From positions 62,001 through 126,000 of the forward strand of contig QAMT01000013.1 in the NCBI GenBank assembly GCA_003150755.1: 64,000 nt of DNA, written 5' to 3'. This document shows, piece by piece, positions 27,320 to 35,593 of the stretch; the first letter of the stretch is position 1, and each line of letters starts with the position of its first letter. The position numbers and the translations under genes are program-made. Below the pieces are notes generated by a model. That model was not told where the DNA came from. It saw only the letters and a list, made by a program, of their open reading frames with translations, and ran no database searches. This DNA comes from Phascolarctobacterium sp. (lineage in GTDB: Bacteria; Bacillota; Negativicutes; Acidaminococcales; Acidaminococcaceae).

Positions 27320-27418
27320 TTATCTGTTTTTATGTGAATAATCTTTTCCAAGGGCATAGCCGAAGGAAAAAACTGTTATTGTATAACCAATTATGGTTAG
27401 TAATTCAATAACATCCAC
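27320..27418 (-). CDS. 32-aa hydrophobic peptide, type I toxin-like (holin-like toxin)
   Basis: A GTG start 5 nt after a strong AGGAGGGG ribosome site encodes VDVIELLTIIGYTITVFSF followed by GYALGKDYSHKNR: one membrane helix and a charged tail, the layout of Hol_Tox/TxpA-type type I toxins. A good promoter (TTGCTA-17-TAAAAT) lies about 110 bp upstream. The leader between them is rich in hairpins (TCCGGCC/GGCCGGA; GGAGGG/CCCTCC), and a further hairpin (AAACCG..CACA / TGTG..CGGTTT) follows the stop. An antisense RNA antitoxin would be expected on the plus strand but was not identified. The toxin assignment is inference from size, layout and leader. Confidence 0.55.
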   Translation of the reverse strand: MDVIELLTIIGYTITVFSFGYALGKDYSHKNR

Positions 27419-27426
27419 ACTATCCC

Positions 27427-27513
27427 CTCCTTCATAGTATTTCCGGCCTGGCCGGATTTCTATTTTAACGGAGGGTCACAGTCCCTCCGTTGGAGGGCTA
27501 ACCGCCTACCGTT
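27427..27513 (-). promoter_or_regulatory. Structured leader of the small hydrophobic peptide gene
   Basis: Minus-strand transcript region with three pairings: CCCTCCAACGGAGGG, GGAGGG-ACTGTGA-CCCTCC, and a palindromic TCCGGCCAGGCCGGA just before the ribosome site. The first two compete for the same GGAGGG segment, so the leader can form alternative structures, as expected for type I toxin mRNAs. Confidence 0.45.
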
Positions 27514-27530
27514 ATGGCAGCACAAAGAGT

Positions 27531-27559
27531 ATTTTAACAGAATTAGATGTTTTTAGCAA
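27531..27559 (-). promoter_or_regulatory. Promoter of the small hydrophobic peptide gene
   Basis: Minus strand TTGCTA (27554-27559), 17-bp spacer, TAAAAT (27531-27536). Confidence 0.6.
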
Positions 27560-27913
27560 GGTAAACGTCTTTGCTGATACGTTATATTGCTAATTTACTT
27601 AACTACTTATGTTCATTCTTTGTAACCAAAGAAATTAAGGTAACGTAAATTTTGCTCTTTATTCAATCACAAAATTTGCGTAGCTTCGCTGGCACAATTA
27701 TTGCCTGCGTTTACACTTGGCACTAATTGGCGACTCAGCTAAAAAAGTTTTTGCGGAAGGCGGATTTTTAAACGCAACAATTTAGTTTAAAAACTGTAAA
27801 AATCCGATGCCGCTTTTGGCGTGAGCAGAACTTTTAGCATTTTAATTTTAGTAAAACGCGCACCGCACTTTAGCTATTGGTTCTAAAATATACGATAACA
27901 CTAAAACTAAAAT
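27560..27913. other. Non-coding stretch with several inverted repeats
   Basis: About 350 bp without a supportable gene, AT-rich in part. Visible: a hairpin CGTAAATTTTG / CAAAATTTGCG (around 27653-27681), and a larger one pairing CGGATTTTTA with TAAAAATCCG (around 27764-27812) with TTTAG/CTAAA-like elements between. No recognisable RNA family. It may be decayed mobile or accessory DNA. Confidence 0.4.
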
Positions 27914-27959
27914 AAAAAACAGAGCATTACGGTTAATTAACTGCAATGCTCTGTTTTTT
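27914..27959 (-). terminator. Bidirectional terminator after the HTH-protein gene
   Basis: AAAAAACAGAGCATT / AATGCTCTGTTTTTT with a 16-nt loop, overlapping the stop of the 115-aa gene. The stem core (AGAGCATT) is the same as in the terminator at 27109. Confidence 0.85.
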
Positions 27960-28306
27960 TATTTACTGTTTTCACCATTATTTACTATTACCGAAACCGA
28001 AGATTGACTGATATGGAAAGCCTTTGCCAAAAAAATCTGCGATATGCCATGCTCGTGATACAAACGGTTAATTTCTGCGTTGCGCTCCTTGCGTGTTTTA
28101 TAATCGTTAACATCAACAACTTCGCCGGTAACGCTAAAACCACTGTCGCGCAAAACAACAATTTTGCATGTTCCGTCCGGATAGCGCGTTTTTATCTCCC
28201 ATTTACGCATCCCCATATTGCTGCGCGGAACATAATTGATGTCCTCAGCCACACCCTCACCTGCAATATGCTTAAATCTTGCCATATCAAACGGCCTTAT
28301 CTCCAT
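27959..28306 (-). CDS. Small protein with C-terminal helix-turn-helix, unknown role
   Basis: 115 aa, no family recognised with confidence. The N-terminal part (residues 1-65) looks beta-rich (KWEIKTRYPDGTCKIVVLRDSGFSVTGEV). The C-terminal part (70-110) reads as a helix-turn-helix: RNAEINRLYHEHGISQIFLA followed by KAFHISQSSVSVIVNN, similar in spacing to the HTH of invertases and small sigma-like regulators. ATG follows AGGTGGAA. It lies between the toxin-like locus and the autotransporter, both minus strand. A DNA-binding role is likely; the target is unknown. Confidence 0.5.
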   Translation of the reverse strand: MEIRPFDMARFKHIAGEGVAEDINYVPRSNMGMRKWEIKTRYPDGTCKIVVLRDSGFSVTGEVVDVNDYKTRKERNAEINRLYHEHGISQIFLAKAFHISQSSVSVIVNNGENSK

Positions 28307-28419
28307 AATTCCACCTGCTTTTATAAATATTCTTATATAAAGTATCTGCCCGCAGAATTGTGTGGGAAAGATTGGACAGTCTTTTTAATTTTATCCTGCG
28401 GACAGTTACTTTTAAATCA

Positions 28420-28600
28420 AGCGCCTCCTATCAACAAAAATCAATCGGGGAGACAGCCTTTTTATTGATAATCCCCAGAGGCGCTGTATTAAAATACGCA
28501 AAACGTATTTTAACCATAATTTATTTAAAAAGCGCCTCCCGCAATATTCTAAAAAGAAGGAAGACTTGTAATGCAATTTACCACTCAATTGAGAGGCGCT
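28420..28600 (-). repeat. Tandem inverted-repeat elements sharing AGCGCCTC arms
   Basis: The 28307-28636 gap holds three structures. Element 1: AGCGCCTC (28420-28427) with GAGGCGCT (28478-28485). Inside it, ATCAACAAAAA pairs with TTTTTATTGAT, and a GGGGA in that loop can pair with TCCCC outside it, an H-type pseudoknot. A perfect TAAAATACG / CGTATTTTA hairpin follows at 28489-28511. Element 2: AGCGCCTC (28531-28538) with GAGGCGCT (28593-28600), containing the palindrome CTCAATTGAG. Element 2 plus its T-rich minus-strand flank probably terminates the autotransporter transcript; the repeat of the same arms 110 bp on is unexplained. Confidence 0.45.
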
Positions 28601-28636
28601 TTCTAAAACAAAATAGCCAACTTATTAAATTTTCAC

Positions 28637-31585
28637 TTAAAATGTCCAGCGCATACCGGCGTTCCACTGCCAGTCTTTTTCAAAGTCGCCGCCTGCTGTT
28701 TTTACAAAGTCAAAATACAGGTGGTTGTTTTTGCCGGTTTTAAGTGCTGCTCCGATACCGTATTCAAACCAGGTATCGTTGAAGCTTGCGCTTTCACTTC
28801 TCGATACTCCGCTGCTGTCGGTCATTTCAATGTCATAATCTCCGGCAAATTCATGCAGCAGGTTTGCTTTGGCATAGACTACTCCGTTATCACCGAACTG
28901 TTTGCCGATGTTAAAGCCTACCCGTCCAAGCACACTGGCAATTCCGCCCTGTTCTACTTTTATGCCGTTGCTTGTTTCGTATTCATCTCCACCAAAGTAG
29001 CCAAGCGTTAACTGAGCCTGCGGCTCGATGTACCAGCCTGCGTTAAGGTCATTTTTATAGCCGTATTCCGCGCTTAAACTGATACCGTTGTTTTTGTATT
29101 CGCCGCTTATCGCATTGCCCGCAGTATCAAATACATTAAAGTCATTATCCATATTGGCAAACTTGAATACCAAATCAAGGTAATGTCCGCTATCGTAAAT
29201 GTCTGTATTATAAAAGCTGATGGATTTGCTGTGGTTTTCGCCGCTGCCGCGTTCATAGCTGCTGCTGCCGTCGGTATAGCTTAATGCAGCGCCGGTGTAG
29301 CGGGTCATACCGGCAGTCTTTTTAGTTACCTGGTCGTAGCCGAGTTCGTAACTAGTGTATTCATTTTCAAAGGCTGCATTATCGTCGCGGCTGATTTTAC
29401 TGCCGTGTACGCGGAACCAAGCGCCTTGTTCGTCTTCGCCGTTAGCACGCAGTTCGCCCATGCGGCGCATAAGCTGGTCATTTTCTGCACGCCAGGTATG
29501 GTAGTTAAGCGCATTTGCACCAAGGATTGCGCTGACGCTGGTTGTTGCGCCTTCTTCCTGTTTTACTTCATCAATAACCCAGTCGGTTGTATAAGTGCCG
29601 GTAGTATCAGTGCTTTCTTGTTGTGCCAGGCCGTAACTATTCCAGTACAATGCACTTTCTGTTTTTTCTGCTGCAAAAGTACCTTGTTCATCTTTAACAC
29701 TTACAAGTACAGTACCAACAGCATCTTCGCCGACATTATTAGTCACTTGAATTAAATGATTGCCTTCATGAGTGCCAGTAATATACAAGCGGTCGCTGTT
29801 ATTGGTGTTTGTACTTGTATCAACGTCCATTTTTATAATGCCGCCGTCACCTTTCATATCAGTAGTAGTTAATGTACTGTATGCTCCGCTGTCCTGCGTC
29901 ATATCCAAAACAGCGTTATTAGCATGACTAAACGTGGTCAACTGGCTGTTGCCGGTCATTTTCCAAATAGATTGAGCATTATTAAGGTTCATATCAACGA
30001 TACTATCAGCATTATCATCTTTTGTGGTTACACCTTTATAAACTACTATTCCTTCACCGGTAGTATTTACTTTTACTGCTCCGCCTTCATTAGCGATTAT
30101 TTGAGTATTTTTATCTTCACTTGTCTGCAAACCTTTTTCAAAAGTAACAGCAGTACCTGCTTTTTCAGCCTTTGCGGTTATATCTGCATTAACTTTGGCA
30201 TTACCTTTAATTGTTGCATTACCTTTATATTCATCATGATATATGGTTTCTACTTCTTTAGTTTCATTGTTGGTTTGAGCTGTTGTATAATATCCAGCAT
30301 ATAACGCTACATCATTGTTACCTGAAGTAGTTATGTCCAAATTATCCAATGTTATAATTCCGCCATGTGCATAAATACCATAATTATCCCCATCTAGTGA
30401 TTCTGCTTTTATAATCAAACTATCGCTTGATTTTATTTTGCCTCCAGCAGAAGCTCTTAATGCCTGTGCAAATCCTTCAGTACCTTTTACACTTATTGTC
30501 CCACCTGCAAAATTAACTTCTTCTGTTTTATCTACTGGTTGATCTGCACTAGTATTTATCACATAAATTCCTAATGCGCTTTTACCTTCTGCTGTTATAT
30601 CAACATTTTTAGCTTTCAGTTCACCGCCAGTACGTTGTATACCATATCCTTGTCCTGTTGAAACAGTTTTTATTTTTAAAATATCTCCATTTAATGTTAA
30701 ATTACTGCTGCCATAAATACCATAATGCAATAACGTATTAGTGAAATGGGTATTAGCTGGAAGTTCCTTTGCTACTACGCTTATCTCTACATCTCCATCA
30801 ATAGTTACTTCAGAATTACTAAAATCTCGCAACCCCCACATTTGATTTGATTGTCCTTCTAATGAGATATTAAGTTTATCATGTAACGTAACTTCCGAAC
30901 TGCCACCTACATAAAATCCATTTGTCACAAGTCCATTTCCCCAACCACCAGTCGATGCATCACCTTTAGCGGTTATATCAATTACGCCATCTGAATTAAA
31001 TTTACTACTTGATATATATACAAGGGATGTATTTGTATATTCACCATCAAAATTAATACTTGCACCAGAAGTTCCAATATCAATTGAACCATTCTTAGTT
31101 AAATATATGCCGTATGAACCTCCTCGTGTACCAGTATTACCTGTAACATTAACATTCAATTTTGATTCATCGCTGACTATCATATTTGCGTTATTAATAT
31201 TTACGGCATACATTGAATAAAAAGGGACCATGTTAGCCGATATATCAATATCAACATTGCCTTCATTTTGAAAGTTTATTACACCGCCATTAGATGCTAA
31301 AACAGTAGAAAAGTCGCCTTCATTTACAGAAACATCATAATTTTTTACAGTCAAATTACCGTTACCATCAACAGTTATTTTTCCGCTATCAGTAGCATTT
31401 AATACACTTTGCGGTGCTTTATTAGTTAATTCAATTATTGTTGTATTTTCTGACGAAGTAGTAATAGTTTGTTCTGCTCCACTTCCATCCGCTACTACCG
31501 GTGCATCTACAGCATAAGCACCGCTATGCAAACTCATTAAAAATACTGTTAATAAAACAGCCCGTTCCAAATTTTTCTTTTTCAT
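28637..31585 (-). CDS. Type V autotransporter (beta-helix passenger, C-terminal barrel)
   Basis: 982 aa. Signal peptide MKKKNLERAVLLTVFLMSLHSGAYA, then a long Asn/Thr/Gly-rich passenger (about 30-690) with repeated beta-helix-like turns (KITVDGNGNLTVKNYDVS, SVKGTEGFAQALRASAGGKI). The linker is followed by the autotransporter barrel (about 720-982), ending in RWTF, the aromatic C-terminus expected for BamA insertion. Such proteins expose adhesins or enzymes on the cell surface; this passenger shows no catalytic motif. It is AT-richer than housekeeping neighbours. ATG follows GGGAG by 8 nt. Its promoter carries a G8 tract, listed separately; a sigma-like gene is divergent. Confidence 0.9.
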   Translation of the reverse strand: MKKKNLERAVLLTVFLMSLHSGAYAVDAPVVADGSGAEQTITTSSENTTIIELTNKAPQSVLNATDSGKITVDGNGNLTVKNYDVSVNEGDFSTVLASNGGVINFQNEGNVDIDISANMVPFYSMYAVNINNANMIVSDESKLNVNVTGNTGTRGGSYGIYLTKNGSIDIGTSGASINFDGEYTNTSLVYISSSKFNSDGVIDITAKGDASTGGWGNGLVTNGFYVGGSSEVTLHDKLNISLEGQSNQMWGLRDFSNSEVTIDGDVEISVVAKELPANTHFTNTLLHYGIYGSSNLTLNGDILKIKTVSTGQGYGIQRTGGELKAKNVDITAEGKSALGIYVINTSADQPVDKTEEVNFAGGTISVKGTEGFAQALRASAGGKIKSSDSLIIKAESLDGDNYGIYAHGGIITLDNLDITTSGNNDVALYAGYYTTAQTNNETKEVETIYHDEYKGNATIKGNAKVNADITAKAEKAGTAVTFEKGLQTSEDKNTQIIANEGGAVKVNTTGEGIVVYKGVTTKDDNADSIVDMNLNNAQSIWKMTGNSQLTTFSHANNAVLDMTQDSGAYSTLTTTDMKGDGGIIKMDVDTSTNTNNSDRLYITGTHEGNHLIQVTNNVGEDAVGTVLVSVKDEQGTFAAEKTESALYWNSYGLAQQESTDTTGTYTTDWVIDEVKQEEGATTSVSAILGANALNYHTWRAENDQLMRRMGELRANGEDEQGAWFRVHGSKISRDDNAAFENEYTSYELGYDQVTKKTAGMTRYTGAALSYTDGSSSYERGSGENHSKSISFYNTDIYDSGHYLDLVFKFANMDNDFNVFDTAGNAISGEYKNNGISLSAEYGYKNDLNAGWYIEPQAQLTLGYFGGDEYETSNGIKVEQGGIASVLGRVGFNIGKQFGDNGVVYAKANLLHEFAGDYDIEMTDSSGVSRSESASFNDTWFEYGIGAALKTGKNNHLYFDFVKTAGGDFEKDWQWNAGMRWTF

Positions 31586-31619
31586 AAATTCATCTCCCTT
31601 GCAGCATATTATTTTATAT

Positions 31620-31648
31620 ATTATACCATTATCGTCCCCCCCCGCAAG
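31620..31648 (-). promoter_or_regulatory. Autotransporter promoter with G8 tract in the spacer
   Basis: Minus strand TTGCGG (about 31642-31647), 16-bp spacer and TATAAT (31620-31625). The eight consecutive G (31636-31643) span the end of the -35 box and the spacer. Loss or gain of one G by slipped-strand mispairing would shift the spacer to 15 or 17 bp. Spacer homopolymers of this kind switch outer-membrane genes such as Neisseria porA on and off. Confidence 0.6.
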
Positions 31649-31756
31649 ACATTTTTGGTATTTCTGTGTCTTACATTACGTTGTCTTGCAACTGGTAACC
31701 TTTTTTGTTAAGTGTAAAAATTTCAGTTTAACATAAAAATTTTTGTAAAAACAGTC

Positions 31757-31786
31757 TTGTCAAAAAGCATTTGTTTTCGTTATAAT
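31757..31786 (+). promoter_or_regulatory. Promoter of the sigma-like gene
   Basis: TTGTCA (31757-31762), 18-bp spacer, TATAAT (31781-31786), 65 bp before the start codon. Confidence 0.6.
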
Positions 31787-31851
31787 TAACTTCGCCGCTT
31801 TTTGGTGCGCACTTTTAAGACGGTTAAATTACTTTTTAGGAGGTCTGTATT

Positions 31852-32493
31852 ATGACTGAAAGCCAAATTTTTACTCACCGCCGAAGTTTAAAACGAAAGG
31901 AAAACTCAACCGCCTTTAGCGCACAGGTGCTGGCGCCTGATGAACAGGCAAAGCTTACGCAGCAGCTTATTACTGCCGCCCAAAACGGCAACCGCAGTGC
32001 CTTGGAAAGGCTTTGCATTTTTTACGAACCTTTATTCCGCAAGGAGATGCGCCGCGAGATTTTTTATAATGCGCTTGGTTATGAGGAAGGGCTCAGCCTG
32101 GCAAGGCTAAAATTTATTGAAATTGTTATGGCATATAACGGTGCGGATTTTGTGCATTTTGCCGGATATGTACGGTGCAGGATACATTACGCGCTGTACG
32201 ACGCGGTGAAAAAGGCGTGGGAACGCCAGAAGACTGAAGCTGCCCTGCCGGATGGTGACGGTGCAGAAACACAAGCCTTAACCGATAACGCCATTGAGCG
32301 CGAGGAGCTTGCAATTTTGCTGGCGTTAGCGCTTAAAAAGCTGACGGATAAGCAGCGCAATACTATTAAAGCTATGTATTTTGACGGTTTTAGCGGTAAG
32401 GAGATTGCCGCCAAATTAAAAATAACGCCTGCTATGGTGACCAAACACCACAAGCAGGCGTTAATAAATTTAAAAAGGCAAATTGCAGTTTAA
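31852..32493 (+). CDS. Sigma-70-family-like regulator
   Basis: 213 aa. Residues about 45-120 resemble sigma region 2 (AQNGNRSALERLCIFYEPLF, FVHFAGYVRCRIHYALYDAVKKAWER). Residues 160-212 form a clear region 4 helix-turn-helix (LTDKQRNTIKAMYFDGFSG, KEIAAKLKITPAMVTKHHKQA). No anti-sigma gene is adjacent. ATG follows AGGAGG by 8 nt. It is transcribed divergently from the autotransporter across 267 bp, so it may control that gene or be an alternative sigma factor of the UviA/BotR/TcdR-like or sporulation-like small type. Function unproven. Confidence 0.7.
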   Translation: MTESQIFTHRRSLKRKENSTAFSAQVLAPDEQAKLTQQLITAAQNGNRSALERLCIFYEPLFRKEMRREIFYNALGYEEGLSLARLKFIEIVMAYNGADFVHFAGYVRCRIHYALYDAVKKAWERQKTEAALPDGDGAETQALTDNAIEREELAILLALALKKLTDKQRNTIKAMYFDGFSGKEIAAKLKITPAMVTKHHKQALINLKRQIAV

Positions 32494-32561
32494 CTGTTGT
32501 TAAAATACTGCCCAGCTATTTATATTTAATTTTATAACAATATATATCGCCATAATAACTA

Positions 32562-32598
32562 AAGGCTGTACCCATAAAAAGGTACAGCCTTAATTTTT
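32562..32598 (+). terminator. Terminator between the sigma-like gene and the metal ATPase
   Basis: Perfect 11-bp stem AAGGCTGTACC / GGTACAGCCTT (32562-32572, 32581-32591) followed by AATTTTT. It lies between convergent genes and is likely used by both. Confidence 0.85.
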
Positions 32599-32613
32599 GC
32601 TTTTGAATTGTTT

Positions 32614-35385
32614 TTATTTCTTTTCGTACAAAATGCGCACGGAGTTGAGCACGCACAGCATAGCAACACCAGTATCTGCAAACACTGCCGCCCACATGCT
32701 GGCATAGCCCATCAGGCCGGCCACCATAATTACCGCTTTTACGCCCAGCGCAAACACAACGTTCTGCCAGGCAATTTTGCTGGTGCGGCGCGCAATGCTG
32801 ATTGCTTTGGCAATAGCGCCCATTTCGGATTTCATAAATACAACGTCCGCTGCTTCAAGCGCTGCGTCTGCCCCGCTGCCCATTGCCGCGCCCACATCGG
32901 CACCGGCAAGCACCGGCGCATCGTTAATGCCGTCGCCGACAAACATAACGCTGCCGTATTTACTGCGCAGGCGGTTCAGTTCGTTCAATTTATCCTGCGG
33001 AAGCAGTTTGGCGCGTACTTCGTCGATGCCTGCGGCAGCAGCAACTGCCTGGGCGCTGGCTTCGGTGTCGCCCGTAAGCATTGCCGTTGTCAGCCCCATG
33101 CCTTTAATACGCTTAACGGCTTCTACCGCGTCCGGCTTAATGGTGTCGGCAATAATAAGCTGGCCAAAATATTTGCCGTTTTTGGCAACCAGCACTTCCG
33201 TGCCGTAATCTGCCGTCTGCACGCCGTCAATTTTAACGCCGTGGCGTGCTAAAAGTTTGCGGCTGCCGCACAATACTGTGCCGCCTTCCGTCTGTGCCGC
33301 CAAACCCTCACCGGCGGTTTCTTCAAAACTTTGCGGGCGCACCGGATTAAGGCCGCGTTCTTTAGCCGCGGTTACGATGCTGACGGCAATCGGGTGGTTG
33401 CTGATAAGTTCTGCACCGGCAGCGGCAAGCAATACCGCGTTTTCTTCAATTCCCCTGGCGGGGATAATTTTTTGCACTACAAAGTTGCCCTGCGTTACCG
33501 TACCGGTTTTATCCATAACTACGGCGCGCACGTTTTTCAGCGCTTCCATGGCAGAGCCGCCCTTAAACAGAATACCATCCCTGGAGCCTGCGCCGATGCC
33601 GGAGAAAAACGCCAGCGGCACGCTGAGTACCAGCGCGCACGGGCAGCTGATAACAAGGAAGGTCAGCGCCGTATAAATCCAGTGCTGCCAGTCGCCGGTA
33701 ATGTAACCCGGAATCAGCGCCGTGAGCGTTGCCACAACTACAACAAACGGTGTATAAACACGGGCAAAGCGTGTAATAAAGCGGTCAATCTGCGGTTTGG
33801 AGGCAGCTGCGTTTTCTACGCTGTCCAAAATGCGGGTTACCATGGATTCTGCCAGCACTTTTTCCACGCGGATTTTTAACATGCCGTTGGTGTTGATGCA
33901 GCCGGACATAATTTCATCGCCGTAATGTTTGCGCACCGGCACCGGCTCGCCCGTTACCGGGGATGTGTCAATCAGGCTTTCGCCTTCGATAACAACGCCG
34001 TCCAGCGGGATGCGGTCGCCCGCGCGCACCAGCAAAATATCGCCTACGTGCGCTTCTGCCGCCGGTATAACTTTTACATCGTCGCCAACCAGCAGGTTAA
34101 CGGTTTCCGGGCGCATATCGACGGCATCCATAATCTGCCCGCGGCTTTTTTCAACCGCACGGTGTTCAAAATATTCGCCCACGCGGTAAAAGAACATAAC
34201 GCCGACTGCTTCTTCGTAAGCGGCAATAATAAATGCGCCAATGGTTGCAATCGTCATTAAAAAGTTTTCGTCAAACAAATTGCCGCGCAAAAGGTTTTTA
34301 ACCGCCGCCAGCACAATGCGCCCGCCCAGAAGGATATAGGCGATAACCAGCGCATACAGATGGTATTGTTCCGGCACCAGGCCCAGCCATTCCGCAGCAA
34401 TAAACAGCACGCCGCCTATGGCAATTTCCGCAACGGAAAGCGTTTCGGAAGATACGCTTAAGCCTCCGCTGCGTTTGCGTTCTTCGACATGGGCTGCCAG
34501 AACAGGCCCGCCGTCGCGCTCTTTAACAACAACGCCGCTTTCAATGCCGGAGCAGATTTTCTGCAACTCCGGCAGCAGGTCGGCATCGGCCTTAGCCGTA
34601 ACTTTAAGCTGTTTGGTGGCAAAGGTAAGCGTTGCATCGCTGACTTCCGGCAGATTGTTGATAGCGCGTTCCATTTTGGCGGCACAGTTGGCGCAGCCCA
34701 GGTTTTCCAGCACATAAACTTTGGTTGCAAATTTAAACGGCCCTTCGCCCTCGCGCGGCACAACCTCTACTCCGCTTTCAATGCTGGTGCAGATTTCCTG
34801 AATGGCAGGCAGCACTGCAGCGTGGTCTTTGGCAGAAAGGCGCAGCTGTTTAGTGACATAACTGATATTGGCATACTGCACGCCGGGCAGTTCTTTGATG
34901 CGGTGTTCCATTTTAGCAGCGCAGTTGGCGCAGCCCAGATTTTTTAAGATATATACTTTTTTTACGCAGTCAGCATCCGGCATACGGCAGGTACAGTTTT
35001 CCAGGCTTTCGCCACACACGTCGCAGTATTCTTCGTGCGGGTGGCAGATTTCGCACTGGCAACCATCCGGATGACCGGGTACGTGATGATGTTCGTGATG
35101 ATGGTCATGCCCGCAGCCACATTCGTCGTCATGATGGTGTTCGTGGTGATGCTCGTGTCCGCAGCCGCATTCATCGCCGTGGCTGTGCGGATGAACGTGT
35201 CCTTCGTGGCTATGGTCGTGCCCACAGCCGCAGCCTTCAGCATGTTCATGGTGATGATGGCCGCAGCAACAGTGCTCATGCTCAGTTTCTGCGCTTTCGA
35301 TATGGTTATGGATATGCGAAAAAGTACGCACATCCTCCGCTGAATTGCGGATATCTTCAAGGTCGCGCAGTTTTTTTTCCGTCAT
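32614..35385 (-). CDS. zntA: Zn/Cd/Pb-type P1B ATPase with His-rich N-terminus and two HMA domains
   Basis: About 923 aa from ATG 35383-35385 (GGGAGG 11 nt upstream; an earlier ATG adds 16 residues). Exports divalent soft metals. Residues about 35-110 are an extraordinary His/Cys region with three similar units (ECGCGHDHHHEHHH type), plus a CxC/CxxC stretch. Two heavy-metal-associated domains, each with NLGCANCAAKME, follow at about 135-285. Core: CPC in SCPCALVLSVPLAF (near 578), DKTGTVTQG (near 624), NHPIAV, GDGINDAPVLA (near 817) and the last-helix FADTGVAML, an Asp found in Zn/Cd/Pb pumps. Metal choice is inferred from those motifs. Confidence 0.88.
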   Translation of the reverse strand: MTEKKLRDLEDIRNSAEDVRTFSHIHNHIESAETEHEHCCCGHHHHEHAEGCGCGHDHSHEGHVHPHSHGDECGCGHEHHHEHHHDDECGCGHDHHHEHHHVPGHPDGCQCEICHPHEEYCDVCGESLENCTCRMPDADCVKKVYILKNLGCANCAAKMEHRIKELPGVQYANISYVTKQLRLSAKDHAAVLPAIQEICTSIESGVEVVPREGEGPFKFATKVYVLENLGCANCAAKMERAINNLPEVSDATLTFATKQLKVTAKADADLLPELQKICSGIESGVVVKERDGGPVLAAHVEERKRSGGLSVSSETLSVAEIAIGGVLFIAAEWLGLVPEQYHLYALVIAYILLGGRIVLAAVKNLLRGNLFDENFLMTIATIGAFIIAAYEEAVGVMFFYRVGEYFEHRAVEKSRGQIMDAVDMRPETVNLLVGDDVKVIPAAEAHVGDILLVRAGDRIPLDGVVIEGESLIDTSPVTGEPVPVRKHYGDEIMSGCINTNGMLKIRVEKVLAESMVTRILDSVENAAASKPQIDRFITRFARVYTPFVVVVATLTALIPGYITGDWQHWIYTALTFLVISCPCALVLSVPLAFFSGIGAGSRDGILFKGGSAMEALKNVRAVVMDKTGTVTQGNFVVQKIIPARGIEENAVLLAAAGAELISNHPIAVSIVTAAKERGLNPVRPQSFEETAGEGLAAQTEGGTVLCGSRKLLARHGVKIDGVQTADYGTEVLVAKNGKYFGQLIIADTIKPDAVEAVKRIKGMGLTTAMLTGDTEASAQAVAAAAGIDEVRAKLLPQDKLNELNRLRSKYGSVMFVGDGINDAPVLAGADVGAAMGSGADAALEAADVVFMKSEMGAIAKAISIARRTSKIAWQNVVFALGVKAVIMVAGLMGYASMWAAVFADTGVAMLCVLNSVRILYEKK

Positions 35386-35593
35386 GGTTCTTATATCCTC
35401 CCTTGTTTTTGTTATATTTGAGCAACAATTCATATATAATCTAAAAAATATATCCTAAATTTTTAGGCTGAATATATTATAACACATGAGCATTCATTCA
35501 TCAATGTAATTATAAAAATTTTTTCTTATACCAACCTTTATGTTATAATTAAAACAATAATGTATTATAAATTTTAATAATGGAGGATTTATT

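Noticed and set aside
28420..28600. Type III antitoxin (ToxI-like) pseudoknot repeats
   Set aside because: Only one unit shows a pseudoknot, the interiors are not repeated, and no ToxN-like endoribonuclease is adjacent.
35060..35290. Short direct repeats suggestive of a CRISPR or tandem satellite
   Set aside because: They are in-frame His/Cys-coding repeats of the metal ATPase N-terminus, not palindromic spacers and repeats.
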